Source: Nematostella vectensis
Lineage: Eukaryota; Cnidaria; Anthozoa; Actiniaria; Edwardsiidae
Length of the DNA stretch: 64,000 bases
Assembly: GCF_932526225.1 (NCBI RefSeq)
Contig: NC_064034.1
Span: 11,854,887-11,918,886, forward strand
Direction: 5' to 3'
Shown here: positions 56,001 to 64,000 of the stretch, piece by piece
Layout: each line of letters begins with the position of its first letter
How positions within the stretch are numbered: position 1 is the first letter of the stretch
The notes under the pieces: model-generated
Database searches by the model: none
Seen by the model: only the letters and a program-made list of their open reading frames with translations
Told to the model about the DNA's origin: nothing
Made by a program: the position numbers and the translations under genes

Positions 56001-57575
56001 GTGCTGGTCTTGTGTTGCATCAGTCTGGTGTGCAATGGATAAAGTGCTAAGCTCAGTTGAATTAGAGTTGGTCTTGTGTACAGTGAATATAAGGCTTAGT
56101 TCAGTTTGATTAGTATTGGTCTGTGTATATTGGATAAAGGAAATGGCCCAGTTTGATAAGCATCAGTATGTGCAGTGGATAAGGGGCGTAGTTCAGTTTG
56201 ATTAGTGTCAGTTTGGTGTGCAGTGGATTTTAAGGGGCTTTAGCTTAGTTTGCTTAGCACCAGTTTGATGTGCGGTGGAAAAGGGGCTTGGCTCAGTTTG
56301 CTTAGTGTCAGTTTGGTGTGCAGTGGATTTTAAGGGGGTTTAGCTCAGTTTGCTTAGCACCAGTTTTGTGTGTGGTGGATAAGGGGCTTAGTTCAGTTTG
56401 CTTAGTGTCATTTTGGTGTGCGGTGGATAAGGGGCTTAGCTCAGTTTGATGTGCGGTGGATAAGGGGCTTGGCTCAGTTTGCTTAGCGTCATTTTGGTGT
56501 GCGGTGAGTAATGGGCTATGCTCAGTTTAAGAAGCATTGGCTGCTTGTGCAGTGCTGAGGAGCTTAGAGCAGTTTCGTTGGAGCCGGTCATATAAACAGC
56601 GGATAGGCGGGCTTAATTCAGTTTGTTTATCATTTGTCTGAAGAACAGTAGACAAGGGGCTTAGCTCTGTTGAATTAGCGTTGGTCATTTGTACAGTGGA
56701 TAAGGGGCCCTAGCTAAGTCTTGTGTATAGTGGATAAGGGGCAAACAGTGTAGTTTAGTTTGATTAGCATGCGATGTATAAGTAGCTTAGTTCAATTTGA
56801 TGTGCGGTGGATAAGGGGCTTAGCTCAGTTGAGTTAGTTTAGCTCTCGTGTATTGTGGATAACAGACTGAGCTTTGTTTGATTAGCATAAGTTTGGTGTG
56901 TGGTGGATAAGTTGCTTAGTTCAGTTTGATTATTATTGGCTTGTTTTCAAGTAAATAAGTCGCTTTGTACAGTTTGATTATAATTTGTTTGTCGTACAGT
57001 TGATAAGTGGCACAGCTCAGTCTGAATTTAATTGGTCAGGTGTCGAGGGGATATGGGTCTTTTCTTTGAGTAGTTTTAGTCTAATATACAGTGTACAAGG
57101 GGCTTAAATCAGTTTGATTATTATTGGATAAGGGGCTCAGCTCTGTTGAATAAGGGTTTCATGTACAATGGATAAGGGGCATAGCTAAGTTTGATTAGCA
57201 TCAGTCTTCTGTACTGTGAAGGAGGGGCTTTGCTTTGTTTCATTAGCGTGTCTAAATGTGTCTAAATGCACTAGATAAGGTGCTTACTTCAGTTTGATGA
57301 TCATTGGTCTGATGTACAGTAGATAGGGGCTTCAGCTCAGTTTGATTATCATTGATGTGGTGTAGAGTGGATATGGTACGGATATTTTGGTTGGTGTTAG
57401 TCAAATAAACGGTTTATAAGGGGCTTAGCTCAGTTTGATTAGCATTGGCCTCATGTGCAGTGCTGAAGGGCTTTCCTCATTTTGATTAATGTTGTCTAAT
57501 ATAAAGTTGATAAGGGGCTTAGCTCAGATTTGATTAGCATGGATGTAATGTACAGAGGATAAGGAGCTTAGCTTA
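53045..57575. repeat. ~49-bp degenerate satellite, about 90 units
   Basis: The core unit is AGCATCAGTATAGTGTGTGG, TGAATAAGGGGCTTAAGCTC, AGTTGGAAT. Units from about 54060 to 55480 are nearly uniform. Those before and after are increasingly diverged and irregular in length but keep GATAAGGGGCTTAGCTCAGT and TTTGATTAGCATT. Leu/Ser-rich minus-strand frames are artefacts. Confidence 0.93.
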
Positions 57576-57635
57576 AAATAATGTATTCAATAACGATTTT
57601 GGAATTGTTACAATAACCCTGTCAAGCAAATAATA

Positions 57636-57822
57636 CAGTGAATGTTGGAAAATTCGCGAACACTAAAAAAATCCGCGGTCAGGTCTTGGACCCCAAGGTT
57701 TTTTTTTTTTTTTTTTGACCCCCAAATACTACTAATTTACCAAAATAACTACAAAATTGAAGGTTTAAATCGCGGATTTAAACCTTGGAACCCAAGACCC
57801 GCGAATTTTCCAATATTTACTG
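57636..57822. mobile_element. 187-bp Tc1/mariner-like MITE
   Basis: CAGTGAATGTTGGAAAATTC at the left and GAATTTTCCAATATTTACTG at the right form an inverted repeat of about 23 bp. TA flanks both sides, fitting a TA target duplication. Inner words (GGTCTTGGACCCCAAGG, CCTTGGAACCCAAGACC) extend the hairpin around a T-run. Confidence 0.7.
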
Positions 57823-58240
57823 TAATTTCTTGTCGTTGTCAAAAGAAGATGAAAATGAGAAGATAATACGCTGAGGTATATTTTACGGGTTTGTGGAAAC
57901 CTCTCTATTGATTACTGTAAGAAAAGTGTGATAGAATTGATTTATTTGTTGAAATTCTAATAAACGAACAAAACAACTATATAGTGTCATTTAATTCCCT
58001 ACTTGCATTTGATTTAAATATAACAAGTTTTTTCACCGACGTTGCTACGACATGTTTTTTCACCGACATTAGGAAGACCACTGAAAAAAGTGTGTGTGGG
58101 GCTAAAAAAAAAAGAAGAGTGTAAACTAAAAGAAACAACTTTTTTGTAATTGTTATTCCTTGATAATATGTGAGATAGCCTCAAAACCTAAGATTCCTAG
58201 AGTATGGCTGAAAAAAGCAATAAAAAGTAAAAAGCTAACG
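57823..58240. other. Intergenic stretch, nothing recognised
   Basis: AT-rich DNA. TTTTTTCACCGACRTT occurs twice (about 58029 and 58053). No gene recognised. Confidence 0.35.
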
Positions 58241-58400
58241 GAAGGTGGTTTAGAAGGACCAAAACCATGCACACTTACAAATCATGCCCAGGGTGGTTTA
58301 CGAGGACCACTTTAAAAAGCCTCTAGGATATCATTGCACGACGTTTTACGGTGTTCTAGACAAAAAGCGTTACGAGGACCGGAGGTCGGTCCTCGTAAAT
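58240..58400. repeat. GTGGTTTACGAGGACC repeats with a hairpin
   Basis: Several GGTGGTTTACGAGGACC-like copies. 58370-58381 (TTACGAGGACCG) is perfectly inverted at 58387-58398 with a 5-bp loop. Confidence 0.75.
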
Positions 58401-58462
58401 ACGGTGGTCCTCTGAACGTTGGTGTTTATCCAAATACCGGTCCTCCTAAACACGGTTCGGCG

Positions 58463-58655
<193 letters not shown>

Positions 58656-58745
58656 ATGGTTGAAGGCTTTCATAGAAAGTGCTCAATACTCGAAAGTAGA
58701 GCGGTGTATAGTGTTGGTTTGAGAAAAATACAAACTACATAGGTT

Positions 58746-58786
58746 TCCCTACAGGTCTGTTTCGTGGTTGCCCACTCATCAGGGGA
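58746..58786 (-). ncRNA. Hammerhead ribozyme motif, minus-strand copy
   Basis: Exact mirror of the plus-strand motif across the palindrome axis, with the same core, stem II tetraloop, stem III and UA site. Predicted cleavage on this strand falls between 58750 and 58749. If a transcript crosses the whole palindrome, the 80-nt inter-arm hairpin would compete with either ribozyme fold. Confidence 0.75.
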
Positions 58787-58788
58787 AA

Positions 58789-58829
58789 TCCCCTGATGAG
58801 TGGGCAACCACGAAACAGACCTGTAGGGA
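58789..58829 (+). ncRNA. Hammerhead ribozyme motif, plus-strand copy
   Basis: All conserved parts are present in order. Stem I 5' strand UCCC is 58789-58792 and CUGAUGA is 58793-58799. Stem II is GUGG/CCAC with a GCAA loop (58800-58811). GAAA is 58812-58815. Stem III is ACAG/CUGU with a 2-nt loop (58815-58824). The cleavage base A is 58825, and stem I 3' strand GGGA is 58826-58829. Cleavage is predicted after 58825. The very short stem III matches hammerheads reported in Penelope-like retroelements and schistosome repeats, which may act as dimers. Activity is not shown. Confidence 0.78.
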
Positions 58830-58903
58830 AACCTATGTAGTTTGTATTTTTCTCAAACCAACACTATATATATATATATATATATATGCGTGTGTGTTTT
58901 TTT

Positions 58904-58932
58904 TTCGTAAGAATAATTCTAATAACAGGGAC
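58904..58932. repeat. 29-bp dispersed module, second copy
   Basis: TTCGTAAGAATAATTCTAAT followed by AACAGGGAC, identical in inverse to 34376-34404. It directly follows the TA/TG tract next to the hammerhead palindrome, so it may be part of the same element. Confidence 0.8.
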
Positions 58933-59950
58933 CGCGTGGCGCATGATCACCTTACCCGCAACTTTGACAGAAGTGAACCAGTATGGCTACTACTAGGAAT
59001 AACGCGGGCTTTCTTTAATACTTTTAAAAAAAGATGGTTTTTGCATTTATTCTTGTGATTGAGAGTTTGTGTCAGGCAAGTCTTTATAAAATGCCATAAG
59101 GTATTGTTATAGGTAAGAATTAAAGTGGAATCGTTTTTAATCAAATATTCAGTGGTCACCAAAACAGCGCTTAGTATACCACCTGAAGAGTGATTTGAAT
59201 GTCGCCTGCACAATAGGCATCAAATATTCATAACATTACTCTAGGAAGCTACGAAGTGTTTAAGCAAAGAAGAGTTCTTCAAGGGTAAAGGGTAAACCAA
59301 GCAGTGATCCCTGTAAAGAAAAGAAAAAACGGTGAGGGAAAGTATAAAAAGTTTAACTAGTAGGCAGGACAACATTTCTTACTTGATTGTTGATTTTGGG
59401 GTTAAAGATGTTTATGATCAAAGGTGTATTTGTTAAGGCTAAAAGCCACAAGGCGGGGTTTGAATCCAAATGGAACGCTAAACCGGTCACACCTGACCCT
59501 CTTTTTCAACCATCGAGACGTGACGTGAATTAACCTTCGTTTTAAACACTGGGAAAGTTGTATTACTACCACGTGCGCGCATTTGAAACTTTTGTACCCT
59601 TTTACTACCGACTTTTTTAAGAATACGAGGGAGTTCTCTACTTAGTAGCATATTTTGTGTTGTATTGTAGGGCCACACACATCTATATCTTTTGAATATA
59701 GATGCATTCTAATGTACCACTCTTTTATCGTAGTTTATTGTATCTACTTGTATCTACGTGACACGAATGACCCTTTACAGGTCATAGGAGGAGCCTTATT
59801 CGATACAGCACATAACTTTCGAAATGCTTTGATTCTAGAAAAAAAATCCATACCTCCCCCTCATACACACCAAATATACATATCTCGCGCGCTAAAAAGC
59901 GACCACCAAAAACAATGACCCTAATCTCTGACTCTGTTGCTTATTCTCAG
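58933..59950. other. Intergenic stretch upstream of the CAP gene
   Basis: Short frames only. No domain recognised. The last few hundred bases are the presumed promoter of the CAP-domain gene, but no clear TATA box was seen. Confidence 0.35.
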
Positions 59951-59956
59951 GAGGTA

Positions 59957-62421
59957 ATGGGGGTTATTTTCCGGTGCGGCCTTCTAGCGTCCCTCATATG
60001 CAGTGTTCTGTCTGGTAAGACTTACACTAAAACCACTAAGAGATTAAACAGTATCCTTCGATCGTCAGAGAGTATATTGTCCTCTTTCAAATTTCTGGGG
60101 GAGAAGGGGGGATTGAAAATGTCTTAATCTAGTTAAACCCAGGCTTAAAGGCAGGTACGCCTCTGGTTCATGTTGCGGGTCGGACCGTAGTAGTGTGAAA
60201 GAATTGGATAAAAAAGATCCGTGACTCGTTTATTATTAAATATCTGATGTAGCGCATATTGCATTTTATTATCAGTCAAGCAAAAATTCGCCAGCAAAGC
60301 TGTCAGGTGTTGGCGCAATTTGCACGGAGCTTTAGGAGCCTCTTCACGCAGTTTACATTCTGAAGTTAATGTGTGAACGGCGTTACTGAAGATGGTATCA
60401 AGGGTCTGTGTCTCTTATCCAAGAAGAAAAATGATCCAGAGTTCTAGCCACATAACCAAGTTTAAACACCTCTGAGAAAATTCCAAGCTAAAATGATCAA
60501 GATTTGAACCTAGGCCTACTTATTTGGGAAACGATATCCACTCCAAGGGCCAATGAAATATTCCCCCAAAATAGGAATATGCTCGCTAAATAAGTGCAAT
60601 TCTCGTATGATTGCGCAATGTGTTTTATCAAGCGCTTACTCTATCAAGTCTATCGACTTGTTTTATCAAGTCGCATACTCGACTTCTAGGGTATGGATTG
60701 CTCAAAGTTCTAAGCCATGATTACCCGACTGCTTGATATCTTCGCCAAAGACTATTCTGTGGCTTTCCTTTCACTGAGCTCTCGCAAATCCCTTAATCAC
60801 CCCTTACTCTTCTACAACACAGCTCCCGGTAAGCCAACACCTGTCAAACAAGACGATGATAGTCAATTCAAGAGCCTCGTGATTCAGGGCGTGGCCAAAT
60901 ACAAACCAGGAGGGGGGTCAATGGTGCTAAGTCTCATCATACAAGGAGCCCCGGGGCTCATGCCGGGAGGAGCGGCTACTACACCCGGTCCCAGCTCGGC
61001 AGCTCCAACCTCGGCCGCACCCACTTCGGCAGGACCCACTACAGGGGGCCAGACCTCGGGGTCTACCCCTGGGGGCACCACGGCTGCACCGCAAACCACA
61101 CCCGGCGGTGCCACTTCTGCAGCCTCCGCCACGCCCAATGGTAACGCCCCTACGGCAAGCCCGACTATTCCCAAGTCTGGAGGTACGGAACTTTATTCTA
61201 TTATTCTAAATATAAAAATTAAGGAGCAACCCTCAGACCCAGAGACAAGTAAATATTGATGTTTTTTTTGTTTGCTTGAGCTATGTTAACAGACATTGTT
61301 TTTTTCATAATTTGCTTTTTTCTAGATTAGGGGATATCCTCTGAAAATTTAGTTAGGTCGAAGTTTGTTTCCAGCCGTCTAGTAAACATGGATTTTTTTG
61401 GGATTTTTACCTTCGTAGAACGAGATGAAGTTAGAAAATACAAAAACTTTGACCCAACTACAAGGCACGAATAACACAGGAGAGACAATAGAGACAATGC
61501 AATTAGGTTGAATATTGGATCGTTTTTATTTTCACAATAAGAAGCCGTCAGTTTGCATGTTGATCTTGGACCACTTTCTGTTTCAACACTTTTTTCATAT
61601 GTTTTGGTTGCACTAAGTACTTTATATTGCGAAGCGAAGATTACGTATGTGTCTACATTTCCTAAATGTATCTTTGATAGCTGATGAGGAGGCACTAAAG
61701 GCCCACAACAGATTGCGAAAGGTCCACGGGGTCCCTGCGATGACACTCGACAAAGAGCTGTCAAAAAAGGCGCAGGCCTGGGCCGAGAAGATCGCTAAAG
61801 ATGGCGACGGGTCACATGACAACAATCGTGGAAATGTCGGTGAAAATTGGAACATTGCGTGCAGACCGGAGAAGAAATCCCCAACAGCCGCTGTGGTGAC
61901 TTGGTAAGTAGAACCAGATACCAGCTGCCTAAGGCAAAAACAACAGGCAGAAAAAGTAAAAAAGGGATCTGTCTTCACGAACTGAGAGGCGCTGCTTTTC
62001 TTTGTCTGGTGGTAAGACGATTGCGAGAAATGCGTCCTCGTTCTGTCTATTAGCTTATATTTGAAGTGTTTTGCCCACAATTGATTTTATATTTTTTGTT
62101 GGCAGGTATAACGAGGTGTGTAAACCAGGATACACATTCGGTACCGAGAGCATGGGAGCAGCCGGTCACTTTACACAGGTCGTCTGGAAATCAAGCACCA
62201 AAATGGGTTTTGGAATGGCAGAGGGAACGTTCCAGAACTTCCCTTGTGTGTTCAGCGTCGCGAGGTATGACAAACCTGGAAACTACGCGAACAGATTCAG
62301 CAAGAATGTGGTCAAGGGAAATTTTGATCGAGCAAAGTACTGCAGCAAAGTGAAGGATCGGAGAAGACGGCGAAAAAGATACGATCTACCACGATTTTAT
62401 ATACCTGAGGATTTGAACTAA
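59957..62421 (+). CDS. Secreted CAP-domain (SCP/GAPR-1-like) protein with mucin-like linker, complete
   Basis: Exons 59957-60014, 60823-61182, 61681-61903 and 62106-62421 join in frame to 318 aa. Exon 1 is a signal peptide (MGVIFRCGLLASLICSVLS). Exon 2 (residues 20-139) holds two tandem ~17-residue repeats (SLVIQGVAKYKPGG and SLIIQGAPGLMPGG), then about 70 residues of Thr/Pro/Gly/Ala likely to be O-glycosylated. The CAP domain (residues 141 to about 290) has ALKAHNRLRKVHG with the conserved His148, GNVGENWNI, and the signature GHFTQVVW with His235. It most resembles the GAPR-1/GLIPR2 branch. The C-terminus has a basic run (RRRRRKR) that could be a proprotein-convertase site. CAP proteins are secreted, with roles in venom, immunity or sterol binding; the role here is unknown. 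Introns are phase 1, 1 and 2. Confidence 0.93.
60501..60555 (-). other. Possible tRNA-like relic in CAP intron 1
   Basis: On the minus strand GGTTCAAATC resembles a B-box, and TTGGAGTGGATATCG about 35 bases before it loosely resembles an A-box. No complete cloverleaf could be drawn. Confidence 0.2.
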
Positions 62422-62649
62422 GTCACAGCAGAACGAACATACCGTATTTATTAGAAGAAAAATCGTCTGAAACACCTTAGCGCGGGCCATCTATGCATCC
62501 ATAATTTTTATCTAAAAAATCATAACCAAGAATTGTGGATATCATAGCACAGATTCCATTCCGTTTGGCTTGACATCATCTCCCACTGACGAATTTGATA
62601 GACGAATTTAGATATCTGTAAAGATGTAGAAATGTTTGTAAAAAACTAA

Positions 62650-62655
62650 AATAAA
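62650..62655 (+). terminator. Poly(A) signal of the CAP gene
   Basis: AATAAA about 230 bases after the CAP stop codon, before a change to repeat-like DNA. Confidence 0.6.
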
Positions 62656-62749
62656 TTTTCTTGATAGCTATGCTGTGAATGATAGACCTTAAGTACTGGT
62701 GCCATAAACAATAAAAATGTCACATATTTTGAAACACACGCGCTACAAT

Positions 62750-62855
62750 GGGTAACAGAGGCTCGAGCTTCATTCATTAATGTCACGCCGGTCTTGACTA
62801 CGGTAACTAAGACCGGCGTGACACTAAACGAGTGAAGCTCGAGCCTCTGGTACCC
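62750..62855. repeat. 106-bp hairpin with ~46-bp arms
   Basis: GAGGCTCGAGCTTCA and GTCACGCCGGTCTT at the left are inverted at the right as AAGACCGGCGTGAC and TGAAGCTCGAGCCTC. The loop is about 13 bases, with a few mismatches around CATTAAT. It is a likely minimal fold-back MITE between two secreted-protein genes. Confidence 0.85.
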
Positions 62856-63323
62856 AGGGTACACCCGCGCATCAGCGTAAAAAGCAACACTGACACACAC
62901 GCACGTGAGCCAAAGAAGCACAAGTAGCCTAAGTCGATGGCTTGTACAAAGTGTATCTATGGTTGAAAAGGGCAAAATGCGAGGGTGTGAGAATTCAATG
63001 CTATGCAAAAATTTTACTTAGGTTAAACAACGCCCTTTGTTTACGGCACGAAATGGACTTGGCTATGTACATAAGCTCACGCAAGGCCTTCACTATGTAA
63101 TCAAAGGAAAAATTCAAAGATTATGTAGGGCATTTTAGCCTGCGGCAAAATAACCTGAATCAGGGGATTGGCCATCTCCATTATTCATGCGTGTCGCAAT
63201 TTTTGGTCAGACCCGCGAGACACGCGAGTTAAGAGAAGTGGCTCTCGTATGACAAAAGATGCGGTAAGTTAATTATTATTATAAAAAACGCCTTGCCACA
63301 CTAAGGTGAATTTTATACGACTA
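62856..63323. other. Intergenic stretch, nothing recognised
   Basis: Sequence between the hairpin and the next gene's first exon; presumed promoter. No motif called. Confidence 0.35.
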
Positions 63324-63402
63324 ATGTTCATTATGTCTTGTAGACGTTTGTATCTGTTCGCGCTAATTGCGCTGGCTGTAATCTTTGCCTCAGCGTTAAC
63401 AG
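63324..63402 (+). CDS. Signal-peptide first exon of a secreted protein (runs off window)
   Basis: ATG at 63324, or the in-frame ATG at 63333, opens SCRRLYLFALIALAVIFAS and ALT, a good signal peptide. A phase-1 donor (ACAG, then GTAATT) ends the exon at 63402. The layout (signal-peptide exon, phase-1 intron) matches the CAP gene just upstream, so a tandem paralogue is possible. No further exon is visible in the window. Confidence 0.6.
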
Positions 63403-64000
63403 GTAATTTCTGATGGACAAATCAATTGAGCTGGTGAGGCTGTGGAATACGACAGATCATTAACCTTGGGGCATACATATATCTGAAAAAGATGCGTCAA
63501 AACGTTTTACTGATACCTTGAAATCTCGCAAAAGCCTAATGGTGATATTTCGTCGTCAAAAGTAGTAAAGGTTAAATCTGTTAAATAAATCAGTGATGTA
63601 GACAGGGTTAAGATCTTTAAGAATTGGAAAAGGGTGCCTGACTTAAGCAGTATATACTTAAAAGCAATCAGGAAAACATATTCATAGTAACATTTTGTGG
63701 GGTCGAGGTTTTTTCTCGGGGTATTTCGAGCTGGTACACCACGCCCATCACCACCCACAGATTCATGGTCTCGCAGAAATCACGTGGTTAACCTGAAGAA
63801 TTGCCATTAAAATTAAATATCATTTTCAAGTGGCTTTGTATACGGAGAAAATACCTTTGACCCTGTCTTTTACGTGTGTAAAAGTCATACAATTGTGGGC
63901 TGTTTGGAAAAGCAGAAGGGTTGTAATTGTCTTTATAGGGAAAGTTAGCTTGGGGTCACAGGGTAGGGTACACTATAGCCAACAGGGAAAAAGTAAGACA
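63403..64000. other. Probable intron of the last gene, nothing recognised
   Basis: No exon-like segment was recognised between the signal-peptide exon and the window end. Confidence 0.35.

Larger units (their letters stand above)
58707..58868. repeat. 162-bp perfect palindrome between TA tracts
   Basis: Base by base, 58707-58787 is the reverse complement of 58788-58868 except for the two central bases. Both arms begin with TATAGTGTTGGTTTGAG and carry the hammerhead core in the middle. A (TA)n tract abuts the right end, and the long TA tract lies about 55 bases left of it. Confidence 0.97.

Noticed and set aside
60717-60822. Unspliced start for the CAP gene at 60717
   Set aside because: It gives no signal peptide. 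Splicing from 59957-60014 to the acceptor at 60821-60822 keeps frame and supplies one.

Overview
The window reads as nuclear DNA of an animal, most likely an anthozoan cnidarian of the sea-anemone or coral kind. The evidence is short exons with canonical GT/AG borders in conserved phases, introns of hundreds of bases to a few kb, AATAAA poly(A) signals, Pol III-type tRNA-like relics, CR1/jockey-like LINE fragments, many small TIR elements and very abundant satellites. Nothing looks bacterial or viral. The species assignment is inference.

Five genes can be supported. (1) 864-1989 (+): the 3' three exons of a single-pass membrane protein with a Cys-bearing ectodomain, a Pro/Thr stalk and a basic tail. 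(2) 4589-14612 (+): a complete 10-exon SLC35B4-type nucleotide-sugar transporter, 328 aa. (3) 23733-30678 (-): a complete 10-exon secreted M14 pro-carboxypeptidase of A/B type, 407 aa, with all catalytic residues. (4) 59957-62421 (+): a complete 4-exon secreted CAP-domain protein, 318 aa, with a mucin-like linker. (5) 63324-63402 (+): a signal-peptide first exon of a gene that runs off the window. A weaker transcription unit may start near 48.8 kb, next to a perfect RFX X-box, and end near 50.5 kb.

Layout: 1-2 kb gene 1; 2.4-4.1 kb a 34-bp satellite; 4.6-14.6 kb SLC35B4, whose introns hold TIR elements, a LINE, a 19-copy 30-bp array and a 14-copy 47-bp array; 14.6-23.6 kb repeat-rich intergenic DNA including a 1.67-kb fold-back; 23.7-30.7 kb the carboxypeptidase, with a 38-bp array in its last intron; 31.5-34.2 kb a second fold-back enclosing a dead LINE; 34.4-36.0 kb short repeats; 36.2-41.3 kb a 750-bp satellite; 43.0-47.7 kb a higher-order 74-bp/1.43-kb satellite; 48.7-50.6 kb the possible extra gene; 51.8-52.3 kb a TIR element with a 6-bp target duplication; 53.0-57.6 kb a degenerate 49-bp satellite; 58.2-58.9 kb a microsatellite block enclosing a 162-bp palindrome; 60-64 kb the secreted-protein genes.

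The most striking object is that palindrome (58707-58868). Each strand carries a complete hammerhead-ribozyme core (CUGAUGA, a GCAA-capped stem II, GAAA, a 4-bp stem III, and a UA cleavage site), so two self-cleaving motifs lie face to face between long TA tracts. This resembles the short-stem-III hammerheads described in Penelope-like retroelements. A 29-bp module beside it recurs exactly at 34.4 kb in the same (CA)n and GAGGACC context, pointing to a dispersed element. A second theme is that short tandem duplications have copied splice junctions in three separate genes. The genes show no obvious shared pathway.
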